From the NCBI RefSeq assembly GCF_018343795.1, contig NZ_CP074346.1:1612001-1676000 (forward strand): a stretch of 64,000 nt of DNA. The letters are read 5' to 3'. Under the pieces are notes generated by a model, which did not search any database, was not told the origin of the DNA, and saw only the letters and a program-made list of their open reading frames with translations. Positions 16,031 through 24,082 of this stretch are shown in pieces (position 1 is the first letter of the stretch; each line of letters opens with the position of its first letter). Source of the DNA: Phocoenobacter atlanticus subsp. cyclopteri (lineage in GTDB: Bacteria > Pseudomonadota > Gammaproteobacteria > Enterobacterales > Pasteurellaceae). The translations under genes and the position numbers were made by a program.

Positions 16031-17581
16031 ATGTCGGAAGTGACTATTGATAATAAGATTAATCCTAAGGTGTTAAATCACCCAGCGGGATTATTTGTGT
16101 TATTTTTTACTGAAATGTGGGAACGTTTTAGTTACTACGGAATGCGTGCATTGTTAGTGCTTTTCTTAGTTTCAGCCCTTGATGAAGGTGGTTGGGCTTG
16201 GTCTCGTGAAGATGCGGGTGTGTTATATGCGTGGTACAGCTCATTAGTTTATTTTACACCCTTAATCGGTGGTTATATTGCAGACAGTTTAACGGGTGCA
16301 AGAGTTGCCATTGTTGGTGGTGCATTTTTAATGACCTTAGGGCATTTATCCCTTGCCTTTGAATTTGCTGGACAATGGTCATTCTATCTTGGTTTAACCT
16401 TGCTTGTATTAGGTAACGGTCTATTTAAGCCAAATATCTCGACAATGGTCGGTGATCTTTACAAAAAAGAATCGAAAAAAGACAGTGCTTATACCATTTT
16501 CTATATGGGTATTAATGCAGGTGCATTTTTAGGTATTATGCTTTGTGGTTATGTAGGTGAAACTGTGGGTTGGTCTTACGGCTTCGGTTTAGCGGGTATC
16601 TTTATGTTATTCGGTTTACTTCAATTCTACTTCTCAAAAGCATTATTCGGTCAAATCGGTTCACTGCACAAAAAAGTCGTTGCTGAAAATGCAGAAAGCA
16701 AAGAAGTAACAAAAGAATCTCTTACTGGAACAGAAAAAGATCGTTTAATTGCAGTAGGTGTATTTGCATTATTCACTATTGTATTCTGGTGGGCATTTGA
16801 GCAAGCGGGTTCATCAATGACCATTTTTGCAAAAGACTATACACAACGTGTTTTAACGGGTGAGTGGGCGACTATCTTTGTATGGGCAAACTTCTTCTTA
16901 ACGGTTGTACCAGTGATTATTGTCACTTGGGTTTTAGGTTTATTAGTTAAACAAACTTTCTCAAAAATTGCACTATCAAACAGTTTCTTAATGACCAGTT
17001 TTGTGATTATTTGGGGGATTGTGATTTGGAAATTATACGGTGAATTTAGCTCAACGGATCAAATTGAAGTACCTGCTTCTTGGTTTGGTATTTTAAATTC
17101 ATTCTTTATTATCGCATTTGCACCATTAGTTTCTAAAATTTGGGATACTAAATTCAATCCATCAGGTCCAATGAAATTCGCAATTGCAATGATCTTACTC
17201 GCAGCAGGTTTTGGTTTCTTAGCTTATGGTTCAATGAGTATTAAATCAGGTGTTGCAGAGGCATCAGTTTCAATGTTCTGGTTAATTGCAGCTTACTTCT
17301 TACATACAATGGGCGAATTATGTTTATCACCAATCGGCTTATCTTATGTAAGTAAATTATCACCAAAACGTTTCGTAGGCTTAATGTTCGGTGTTTGGTT
17401 GTTTGCCGCATTTATCGGTAATTTATTATCAGGTTACACTGCAAGCTCAATCGATGCATTAAATGAAATGATGGGATTATCAGGCTTCTTCTTGCTATTT
17501 ACATTAATTCCAGTAGGTGCAGCAGTGATTATCGTATTAATGTCTAAATTCTTGAAAAAACGTATGCACGGCGTACACTAA
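16031..17581 (+). CDS. Proton-coupled di/tripeptide symporter, POT family (DtpA-like)
   Basis: A 516-residue membrane protein with 12-14 predicted segments. The N-terminal FFTEMWERFSYYGMRA carries the ExxER proton/peptide motif. GGYIADSLTGARVAIVGG is the PTR2 signature, and FYMGINAGAF follows. It imports di- and tripeptides with protons across the inner membrane. The start at 16031 has AGGAGGT. A strong terminator follows. It diverges from oppA, so two peptide uptake systems share one regulatory region. Confidence 0.93.
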   Translation: MSEVTIDNKINPKVLNHPAGLFVLFFTEMWERFSYYGMRALLVLFLVSALDEGGWAWSREDAGVLYAWYSSLVYFTPLIGGYIADSLTGARVAIVGGAFLMTLGHLSLAFEFAGQWSFYLGLTLLVLGNGLFKPNISTMVGDLYKKESKKDSAYTIFYMGINAGAFLGIMLCGYVGETVGWSYGFGLAGIFMLFGLLQFYFSKALFGQIGSLHKKVVAENAESKEVTKESLTGTEKDRLIAVGVFALFTIVFWWAFEQAGSSMTIFAKDYTQRVLTGEWATIFVWANFFLTVVPVIIVTWVLGLLVKQTFSKIALSNSFLMTSFVIIWGIVIWKLYGEFSSTDQIEVPASWFGILNSFFIIAFAPLVSKIWDTKFNPSGPMKFAIAMILLAAGFGFLAYGSMSIKSGVAEASVSMFWLIAAYFLHTMGELCLSPIGLSYVSKLSPKRFVGLMFGVWLFAAFIGNLLSGYTASSIDALNEMMGLSGFFLLFTLIPVGAAVIIVLMSKFLKKRMHGVH

Positions 17582-17605
17582 TTAAAGGATTAGTAAAATC
17601 TTATG

Positions 17606-17634
17606 AAAAACCCACCGCTTTGGTGGGTTTTTTT
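17606..17634 (+). terminator. Rho-independent terminator after the peptide symporter
   Basis: CCCACC (17611-17616) pairs with GGTGGG (17622-17627), extended by A/T pairs, and is followed by a T run. The A run on the left lets it also serve the converging gene. Confidence 0.9.
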
Positions 17635-17644
17635 ATGGATATTT

Positions 17645-18250
17645 TTAATCTTTAGAAAAAGTAGGTAAAGAAAGTTGCCATTTTATTGCGGTTAAACGAA
17701 TAGCTAATACTACTACAATTCCGACAATAACATTTACAAAACGTGGTAAGTGAGAATAATCTAATAAACAGTATACAGTAGCGCCCATAATACAAGCAGA
17801 GGCATAAATTTCTTTTTGAAAAATAAAGGGAATTTGACCTGCCAATACATCTCGAATTGCACCACCACCACATCCTGTGAGTGTCCCCATTAATACCGCA
17901 ACAGTAGGGGAAAAACCATAATGCAGTGCCTTTTCAGCCCCCATAATAGCAAAAAATGCTAATCCAAAAGCATCAGAAACGGGCAAGATATACCAAGGTA
18001 GACGGGTAGGTTTTTTAGTGAATACAATCATTAGTATACAAGTTGCAATGACCACCCAAATATAGTTATTATCAGTAAGCCAAAAAACAGGAACATCTAA
18101 TACAATATCTCGAATAGTTCCCCCTCCAATGGCAACGACACTCGCCAACACTAAAACCCCGACAGCATCCATTTTTAATCTAAATGCCATTGAAACACCA
18201 GAAACCGCAAAAATAGCCGTACCAAGCAGATCGACAATATATAGAAACAT
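17645..18250 (-). CDS. TRIC/UPF0126 family membrane protein (YicG-like)
   Basis: A 201-residue protein of about seven membrane segments built from two similar halves. Each half carries the family motif: GGGTIRDIVL near residue 42 and GGGAIRDVLA near 130. Bacterial members of this family are related to trimeric intracellular cation channels. It lies between the POT terminator and metJ, with an uptake core just upstream (18269-18275). The substrate is not known. Confidence 0.85.
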   Translation of the reverse strand: MFLYIVDLLGTAIFAVSGVSMAFRLKMDAVGVLVLASVVAIGGGTIRDIVLDVPVFWLTDNNYIWVVIATCILMIVFTKKPTRLPWYILPVSDAFGLAFFAIMGAEKALHYGFSPTVAVLMGTLTGCGGGAIRDVLAGQIPFIFQKEIYASACIMGATVYCLLDYSHLPRFVNVIVGIVVVLAIRLTAIKWQLSLPTFSKD

Positions 18251-18307
18251 TTATTCTCCTTTAAAATCAAGCGGTAAGATAGTTATCAAAATTTGCAAAT
18301 TGATTCT

Positions 18308-18625
18308 TTAGTATTGCCAGTCTTTTGGATCAATACCTAGTTCTTGCATTTTTAACTTCGCTTCTTCTGGAATTTCATCGTGACGGGCTTTCATTAAATC
18401 TTCATCTGTTGGAAGGGGTTGCCCTGTAAAAGCATGTAAGAAAGCCTCACAAAGCAATTCACTATTGGTTGCGTGGCGGAGATTATTTATTTGACGACGA
18501 GTTCGCTCATTCGTTAAAATTTCTAGTACTTTCACTGGAATAGAAACGGTGACTTTACGAACATGTTCACTTTTCTTACCGTGCTCAACATAAGGGCTAA
18601 TATATTCGCCACTCCAATCTGCCAT
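18308..18625 (-). CDS. metJ: Methionine repressor MetJ
   Basis: A 105-residue ribbon-helix-helix repressor, the exact family length and nearly identical in pattern to E. coli Met[21 protein letters not shown], the beta-strand [16 protein letters not shown], and [20 protein letters not shown]. With S-adenosylmethionine as corepressor it binds tandem met boxes in front of methionine genes. Two such boxes lie upstream at 18687-18702, which suggests autoregulation. The start at 18625 has AAGGGG... ACC-type spacing consistent with use. Confidence 0.97.
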   Translation of the reverse strand: MADWSGEYISPYVEHGKKSEHVRKVTVSIPVKVLEILTNERTRRQINNLRHATNSELLCEAFLHAFTGQPLPTDEDLMKARHDEIPEEAKLKMQELGIDPKDWQY

Positions 18626-18884
18626 TTAAGGGGTCCTTATAATTTAATAATAAATTTCAAGGCTCATTCTAACAAATAATGAATATAGCCGTCTAGACTT
18701 CTTATTCGTTTTTAAGCATAATTTAACAGATGTTGATGCAATTAAATTTTATTGTAGGGTTTTGTTTGCTTTATCTGCGACAGGCGTACTTTTTTGTGGC
18801 TATATAAAATAAGCGGTAAGATAATTCTAAAAATTTACAAATAATTGATCACATCTCACCGCCTCTAACTGATTAAGTTTAAGC
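18626..18884. other. metJ-thiB divergent intergenic region, upstream part
   Basis: No open frame is seen. It contains the metJ met boxes (18687-18702) and an uptake core at 18811-18817, with a partly matching inverted partner near 18860. The right-hand side leads into the thiB promoter and riboswitch, annotated separately. Confidence 0.5.
18687..18702 (-). promoter_or_regulatory. Two tandem met boxes upstream of metJ
   Basis: The minus strand reads AGAAGTCT-AGACGGCT. Each 8-mer differs from the met box AGACGTCT at one position and they are directly adjacent, as MetJ requires for cooperative binding. They lie about 60 bp before the metJ start. Confidence 0.8.
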
Positions 18885-18913
18885 TTGTATCATCACGATC
18901 TTTTTTCTATAAT
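18885..18913 (+). promoter_or_regulatory. thiB: Sigma-70 promoter of thiB
   Basis: TTGTAT (18885-18890) and a perfect TATAAT (18908-18913) are 17 bp apart. Transcription would start near 18920, right at the 5' edge of the TPP riboswitch. Confidence 0.75.
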
Positions 18914-18921
18914 CTTACTGT

Positions 18922-19026
18922 TCTCATTGGGGTGCTGGTAAGCGGTTACATTTTAGTGACTTTTTACAAAAGCTGAGAAATACCCATAGAACCTGATCTG
19001 AGTAATATCAGCGTAGGGATTTGAGG
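18922..19026 (+). promoter_or_regulatory. TPP riboswitch (THI element) of thiB
   Basis: The conserved blocks are in order: TTGGGGTGCT, then GCTGAGAAATACCC, GAACCTGATCTGAGTAATA and TCAGCGTAGGGA. Between the first two blocks lies the variable P3 extension, which here is an uptake sequence (AAGCGGT at 18940-18946 with its A/T tail). Thiamine pyrophosphate binding should turn expression down. The downstream hairpin at 19055-19081 is the likely expression platform. Confidence 0.95.
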
Positions 19027-19054
19027 CAGTTCAATTTAATTATTCTGTTTTAAA

Positions 19055-19081
19055 TCCTTCTATTTTTATTTTTTAGAAGGA
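19055..19081 (+). promoter_or_regulatory. SD-sequestering hairpin, expression platform of the riboswitch
   Basis: TCCTTCTA (19055-19062) pairs perfectly with TAGAAGGA (19074-19081). The latter is the thiB ribosome-binding site. No T run follows, so control should act on translation rather than termination. Confidence 0.75.
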
Positions 19082-19087
19082 AATCAA

Positions 19088-20071
19088 ATGAAACACCATC
19101 AACTCGTTATCCTTTCCACACTTGTATTATCCACTACGGTTTTAGCGAATACGCCAACATTAACGGTTTATACCTATGATTCATTTACGGCAGAATGGGG
19201 AGCGGCACCAGTATTAACACCTTTTTTTGAAAAAGAGTGTGGTTGTAACCTGAAATTTATGCCATTTCAAGATGGTATTACAATGTTTAATCGTATTCGT
19301 TTAGAGGGTAAGAAAACGAAAGCAGATGTAATGTTAGGATTAGATAACTTTTCGTTGCAAGAAGCGGAAAAATCAAACTTATTCGCTAAACATCAATTAA
19401 AAATCGTTGATTTAAATTTGCCACAACAATGGACGAATGACACTTTTTATCCTTATGATTTTGGTGAGTTTGCGTTTGTGTATAACAAACAAAAATTAAA
19501 AACCCCACCTAAAAGTTTGGCAGAATTGGTCAATCGTCAAGATATAAAAATCATTTATCAAGATCCTCGCACCAGCACAGTTGGGCGTGGTTTATTAGTC
19601 TGGATGAACAGTGTTTATGGCGATAAAGTAAAAACAGCGTGGCAAAATTTAGCTAACCATACTGTGACTATCGGTAAAGGTTGGTCTGAAACTTATGGTG
19701 CATTTTTAAAAGGTGAATCTGATATGGTATTAAGTTATAGCACTTCGCCGCTCTATCACCATTGGTATGATAAAAATGATGATTATGTTGCAGCAGATTT
19801 TTCTGAAGGGCATTTATCTCAAATTGAAGTAGCCGCTATTTTGAAAAGCAGTAAACAACAAAAATTAGCCCGCCAATTTTTGGCTTTTTTACACAAAAAA
19901 GAAGTACAAAAAGTGATTGCGACACATAACATAATGAAACCTGTTATTGTGGATTATATTGATCCTGCTTTTGCGACTATGCCTGTATATAAAGCCTTAA
20001 ATGTATCTTTACCTAATGTAGATACATTAAGAAAATGGCAAGCAGAATGGCAAAGTGCAGTGGCTAATTAA
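19088..20071 (+). CDS. thiB: Thiamine/TPP-binding periplasmic protein ThiB
   Basis: A 327-residue solute-binding protein with a signal peptide (about residues 1-20, ending VLA). TLTVYTYDSFTAEWGAAP, the Cys-Gly-Cys region ECGCNLKF and IIYQDPRTSTVGRGLLVWM are ThiB/TbpA landmarks. It binds thiamine or its phosphates for the ThiPQ transporter. It sits behind a TPP riboswitch. thiP and thiQ, normally next in the operon, are not downstream; an autotransporter gene follows instead. The SD is AGAAGGA. Confidence 0.94.
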   Translation: MKHHQLVILSTLVLSTTVLANTPTLTVYTYDSFTAEWGAAPVLTPFFEKECGCNLKFMPFQDGITMFNRIRLEGKKTKADVMLGLDNFSLQEAEKSNLFAKHQLKIVDLNLPQQWTNDTFYPYDFGEFAFVYNKQKLKTPPKSLAELVNRQDIKIIYQDPRTSTVGRGLLVWMNSVYGDKVKTAWQNLANHTVTIGKGWSETYGAFLKGESDMVLSYSTSPLYHHWYDKNDDYVAADFSEGHLSQIEVAAILKSSKQQKLARQFLAFLHKKEVQKVIATHNIMKPVIVDYIDPAFATMPVYKALNVSLPNVDTLRKWQAEWQSAVAN

Positions 20072-20111
20072 TAAATGTAAAACGTATGATTGTACAAAAT
20101 ATATAGCAAAT

Positions 20112-20140
20112 AGACAGGGCATACCCTGTCTATACAATAC
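20112..20140 (+). terminator. Hairpin after thiB
   Basis: AGACAGGG (20112-20119) pairs perfectly with CCCTGTCT (20124-20131) around CATA. The T run after it is interrupted (ATACAATACTT), so termination may be incomplete. Confidence 0.55.
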
Positions 20141-20190
20141 TTACACATCAATGAATTATATGAAAAATTGATATTATCTTAATTTTAATC

Positions 20191-20231
20191 TGTGATATAT
20201 ATCACAAAAATCAAAAAATCATCCCTAAAAT
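20191..20231 (+). promoter_or_regulatory. CRP site and class II-type promoter of the autotransporter gene
   Basis: TGTGATATATATCACA (20191-20206) is a perfect TGTGA-N6-TCACA site. TAAAAT at 20226-20231 can act as -10; the expected start near 20238-20240 puts the CRP centre at about -40 to -41.5, as in class II promoters. Confidence 0.65.
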
Positions 20232-20328
20232 GTAAAAAAATCATCCTTTTCTATGCCCTCAATCAAATGTATATTTTTGGGCAGGTTAATCTTTATCCAA
20301 AACTATATAAATCAACTAATATAATGGG

Positions 20329-22677
20329 GTGTTTTATGAAAAACCATACATACATACATACATACATACATACAAAAAATCTTCTCTTTGCTTGGCTATA
20401 GGGTTAGCCCTCGCCTCTTGTCAGGTTTATGCAGCTCCTACTGATTTTCAAGATGGTTATGTGGGGCATTATAATGATACCTGTAACGGTAAAATACCCG
20501 ATACCACTTTTGTTAAAGTATTGCTCGGTCAAGGAGCGATGGTAAATACAGATCCTAATAATCCAAACAGTGATGATTGTCGTCCTAATAATGTGGTTGC
20601 AGTTGGTCACAATGCTATTGTAGGAGCAGATAACACCATTGCCATTGGTCATAATGCTCAAGCAACGAAACGGGAATTTGGTCCAGAGCCAACAAGTGCT
20701 ATTGCAATTGGACGAGATGCTCATTCTATGGGTATTAATTCATTAGCAGTTGGTGCAGGGGCAAAAGTCATTGGTGATCATTCGATGGCATTTACAACCT
20801 TTAATCCACTTCCTGAAAATATACCTCAAAATGCTAAACCAGAAGATATTATGAAAGGAAATAATAGTATTGTAATGAGTACAAATTCTGCTCAGAGAAA
20901 TATTGTGAATGCAAATATGGCAACACTTATTGGTGGTGTAAATAATAAAATTGATGGTGGCACTTATGGTGCTATTTTAGGAGGAGAAAATAATTATGTT
21001 GCAGGAGAATATGCTTTAGCATTTGGTAAAAATAATATTGCACAGGGAAAACATTCCTTGATGGTTGGTTTAGATAATAACAAAAGTCATCGAGATGGGA
21101 TTGAAAGTAATAGTAATAAAGCAACATCAGATGGCTATGTAGCAATAGGTAAACAAAATGAAGTGGATGGCTGGTATGCTTTTGGGTTAGGCGAAGAAAA
21201 CCACTCCTATGGGTTTAATTCAACAGCATTGGGATATCGTAATAAAGCCATTGGTGATGGTTCAATTGCAATGGGGGGCTATAACGATAAACAACCTGAT
21301 CAAACCTATAAATTTATTGATGGTGCTCAAGCACTTTCAAAAGGAGCAATTGCAATAGGTGCGGGAACAATAGCTGGTTTCGCCGATAAATCTGCATCAG
21401 AAGATATTGTTCGGCAATGGCGACAAGGTACTGAAGAAGCCGTTGCTATTGGTTATAGATCAAAAGCAGTGGCAAATAAAACAATTGCCTTAGGTTTTGA
21501 TGCTGAAGCGAATATTCAAGGTGGAATTGCATTAGGATCATACGCAAAAGCTATAGGAATGCCGGGTACTAAAGGAATAGATGTAAGTGGTAGAAATGGA
21601 GCAGATGATACAGCAACTTGGAAATCTACATTAGGTGCATTAGCAATTGGTGATACTGATGGTACAAGTAAATACACAAGACAAATTACAGGACTAGCGG
21701 CAGGTACAAATGATACTGATGCGGTTAACGTTGCCCAATTAAGACAAGCGGTGACATTACCTACTATCAGTTTTTATAATGGTGGTTCTTTAAATGGAGC
21801 AAACTATACGCAAGGAACGGATATCAATCTTTCTAGTCTTGCTTTTGATTTTGGTGATGGCTTAAAAGTTCAAAAAACAACAAAAGACGGTAAAGATATT
21901 GCCTTAGTCACATTAGATAAAGATGCACTTAAAAATGATCCTAATTTTAAGGGAGATAAAGGGGACAAAGGAGAAAAAGGTGATCAAGGTATTCAGGGGC
22001 TGAAAGGTCCTAAAGGAGATACTGGAGCAAAAGGTGACAAAGGCGACCAAGGTATTCAAGGACCTAAAGGAGACACTGGAGCAAAAGGTGACAAAGGCGA
22101 CCAAGGTATTCAAGGGCTGAAAGGTCCTAAAGGGGATACTGGTGCCAAAGGAGAGAAAGGCGACCGAGATATCCAAGGACCGAAAGGTGACAAAGGAGAT
22201 AAAGGTGATCAAGGTATCCAAAGCCCTAAAGGTAGCCATACTAATAATAGTGCAACAATACCAAATAGTAAATTTGATCAGCTAAATATTGGTAATGTGA
22301 TTATGAAGAAAACAGATACTGGTAAGATCACTATCCATATGGGGAAAAATCAAATTCACGGTGTAGCTAACGGTACCGCCCCGACGGATGCTGTTAATGT
22401 TTCTCAACTTAATGAAGTCAAAAATACGATTAACTATGTTGAAAAACAAGCTAATAAAGGTATTGCTGGCTCAATGGCAGTAGCAGGTTTACCACAAGCT
22501 TATTTACCGGGTAAAAATATGGTTGCTGTTGCAGGCTCAAACTACAAAGGAGCGAATGCTATAGCAATAGGTATTTCAACAATTTCTAATGATGGAAAAT
22601 GGATTATTAAAGGTTCGCTTAATTCAACATCTGGTGGAAGCGTTGGTACAACATTAGGTGCTGGTTATCAATGGTAA
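20329..22677 (+). CDS. Trimeric autotransporter adhesin with collagen-like stalk, phase-variable start
   Basis: A 782-residue frame that can only be entered at GTG 20329 in the present sequence. After the repeat-encoded N-terminus comes a signal peptide (SSLCLAIGLALASCQVYAA). Next is a YadA-like head of many 14-16-residue repeats with 'AIG' or 'AVG' (about residues 88-480). A collagen-like Gly-X-Y run rich in GDKGDQG/GPKGDTG follows (about 540-636), and then a neck (HGVANGTAPTDAVNVSQL) and a C-terminal four-strand anchor ending GAGYQW. It should form a surface trimer used for adhesion. ATG 20324 and ATG 20336 read through the ACAT tract into an early stop; gaining one repeat unit would join them to this frame. 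Two collagen triplets lack Gly (DIQ, SPK). Confidence 0.9.
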   Translation: MFYEKPYIHTYIHTYKKSSLCLAIGLALASCQVYAAPTDFQDGYVGHYNDTCNGKIPDTTFVKVLLGQGAMVNTDPNNPNSDDCRPNNVVAVGHNAIVGADNTIAIGHNAQATKREFGPEPTSAIAIGRDAHSMGINSLAVGAGAKVIGDHSMAFTTFNPLPENIPQNAKPEDIMKGNNSIVMSTNSAQRNIVNANMATLIGGVNNKIDGGTYGAILGGENNYVAGEYALAFGKNNIAQGKHSLMVGLDNNKSHRDGIESNSNKATSDGYVAIGKQNEVDGWYAFGLGEENHSYGFNSTALGYRNKAIGDGSIAMGGYNDKQPDQTYKFIDGAQALSKGAIAIGAGTIAGFADKSASEDIVRQWRQGTEEAVAIGYRSKAVANKTIALGFDAEANIQGGIALGSYAKAIGMPGTKGIDVSGRNGADDTATWKSTLGALAIGDTDGTSKYTRQITGLAAGTNDTDAVNVAQLRQAVTLPTISFYNGGSLNGANYTQGTDINLSSLAFDFGDGLKVQKTTKDGKDIALVTLDKDALKNDPNFKGDKGDKGEKGDQGIQGLKGPKGDTGAKGDKGDQGIQGPKGDTGAKGDKGDQGIQGLKGPKGDTGAKGEKGDRDIQGPKGDKGDKGDQGIQSPKGSHTNNSATIPNSKFDQLNIGNVIMKKTDTGKITIHMGKNQIHGVANGTAPTDAVNVSQLNEVKNTINYVEKQANKGIAGSMAVAGLPQAYLPGKNMVAVAGSNYKGANAIAIGISTISNDGKWIIKGSLNSTSGGSVGTTLGAGYQW
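20345..20374 (+). repeat. Tetranucleotide tract CATA x7.5 at the autotransporter start
   Basis: Thirty bases made only of CATA units begin nine bases after ATG 20336. Because the unit is not a multiple of three, each gain or loss shifts the reading frame, the hallmark of phase-variable genes in Pasteurellaceae. Confidence 0.95.
21949..22236 (+). repeat. Tandem repeats encoding the collagen-like stalk
   Basis: Units of about 54-63 bp with nearly identical sequence (for example around 22030-22085 and 22084-22148) encode Gly-X-Y triplets. The high identity at DNA level suggests recent expansion by recombination or slippage. Confidence 0.85.
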
Positions 22678-22711
22678 TTCTGTTGATTTAATGTAGTTTG
22701 ATAGGTTTAGG

Positions 22712-24018
22712 GAGACTATAAAAATAACTATGTATCTGTTTTAATATACAAAAAACATTAAGGTGGATACTAACATGAAAAAAACAAATATAACCGACCA
22801 AATCGAAGCCCTACTTGAACAACTAGATTCACAAGAAGATATCGCAAATGCAACTCAGCTATTGCACAAACGTTTCTTTGAGAAATCACTCAATGCTGAA
22901 TTAGATGAACATCTTGGCTATCAAAAGAATGGTATACGTAAAGGTAGCAATAGCAGAAATGGGGTGACATCCAAAACAGTCTATACCGAAGAAGGTAAAT
23001 TTTCTATCGATACTCCGCGTGATAGAGAAGGGACTTTTGAACCTGAAATCATCAAAAAACGACAAACAAGAGTACCGACACTCGACTCAAAAATTATCTA
23101 TTTATATTCACAAGGAATGAGTACCCGAGAAATCACTGAAACCGTGTCAGACCTGTATGGGACTGAAATCTCACCTACACTGGTATCACGTGTGACAGAT
23201 GCACTATTAGATGATGTTATCGAGTGGCAATCTCGCCCCCTTGATGATGTCTATCCTATTGTTTATTTAGACTGTATCGTTGTTAAAGTCCGTCAAGATA
23301 AACGTGTGATTAACAAGGCAATTTACCTTGCCTTAGGCATTAATATGCAAGGACAAAAGGAGCTTCTAGGGTTGTGGATATCTGAAAATGAAGGAACTAA
23401 ATTTTGGTTAGGGATGCTGACAGAATTACAAAATCGTGGTGTAAAAGATATCCTTATTGCTTGTGTTGATGGTTTAACGGGCTTTCCTGATGCGATTAAT
23501 ACCGTTTATCCAAAAACTAAAATCCAGCTTTGTATCGTCCATATGGTGCGTAATTCTATGAAATATGTGCCTTATAAGGACTATAAAGCAGTTGCTCGAG
23601 ATTTAAAGAAAATTTATCAATCTGCGACAGAAGATGAAGCCTTGCAGGAATTAGAGAATTTTGCGAATACTTATGATGATAAATATCCGCAAATATCACG
23701 GTCTTGGTATAAACACTGGGATAACCTGAATACCTTGTTTAACTACCCACAGGACATCAGAAAAGCCATTTATACGACGAATGCTATTGAGTCTGTCAAT
23801 AGTGTTATTCGCAAAGTCATCAATAAAAGAAAATTATTCCCAACAGATGACTCAGCAAAAAAAGTTGTTTATCTGGCTATTCAAAATGCCTCTAAAAAAT
23901 GGACAATGCCAATTAGAGACTGGAAATTAGCTCTCAATAAGTTTATGATTGAGTTTGATGATCGCTTAGCTGATTATCTTTAACTAAATTGCAGTTACAC
24001 AGTTTAGGAGACAGTCTC
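22712..24018 (+). mobile_element. IS256-family insertion sequence with 8-bp target duplication
   Basis: About 1307 bp bounded by imperfect inverted repeats starting GAGACT (22712) and ending AGTCTC (24018); roughly 20 of the first 31 positions match between ends. The flanks are GGTTTAGG at 22704-22711 and again at 24019-24026, the 8-bp target duplication expected for this family. It holds one intact transposase gene. Confidence 0.92.
22775..23983 (+). CDS. IS256-family transposase (DDE, Transposase_mut)
   Basis: About 402 residues from ATG 22775, chosen because AAGGTGG lies before it. Family landmarks are NSRNGVTSKTVYTEEG near the N-terminus, VYLDCIVVKVRQDKRVINKA with the first catalytic Asp, ACVDGLTGFPDAINTVYP with the second, and YTTNAIESVNSVIRKV with the catalytic Glu. 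Length is normal and no frameshift is seen, so the element is probably active. It is read in the same direction as the upstream autotransporter gene. Confidence 0.95.
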   Translation: MKKTNITDQIEALLEQLDSQEDIANATQLLHKRFFEKSLNAELDEHLGYQKNGIRKGSNSRNGVTSKTVYTEEGKFSIDTPRDREGTFEPEIIKKRQTRVPTLDSKIIYLYSQGMSTREITETVSDLYGTEISPTLVSRVTDALLDDVIEWQSRPLDDVYPIVYLDCIVVKVRQDKRVINKAIYLALGINMQGQKELLGLWISENEGTKFWLGMLTELQNRGVKDILIACVDGLTGFPDAINTVYPKTKIQLCIVHMVRNSMKYVPYKDYKAVARDLKKIYQSATEDEALQELENFANTYDDKYPQISRSWYKHWDNLNTLFNYPQDIRKAIYTTNAIESVNSVIRKVINKRKLFPTDDSAKKVVYLAIQNASKKWTMPIRDWKLALNKFMIEFDDRLADYL

Positions 24019-24023
24019 GGTTT

Positions 24024-24056
24024 AGGGTTCAAAGATAGTTTTGAACCCTATTTTTT
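24024..24056 (+). terminator. Terminator originally downstream of the autotransporter gene
   Basis: AGGGTTCAAA (24024-24033) pairs with TTTGAACCCT (24040-24049), followed by A and six T. Removing the IS and one target copy would place it about 35 bp after the autotransporter stop. Confidence 0.85.
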
Positions 24057-24082
24057 CATATCCCCTCTTTTGGAGAAATGAA

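Noticed and set aside
20192-20401. Plus-strand 69-codon frame before the adhesin as a separate gene
   Set aside because: It is the out-of-frame version of the adhesin start, stopped by the present length of the ACAT tract.
21913-22239. A 108-residue minus-strand frame within the collagen repeats
   Set aside because: It is the antisense shadow of the Gly-X-Y repeat and has no start signal.
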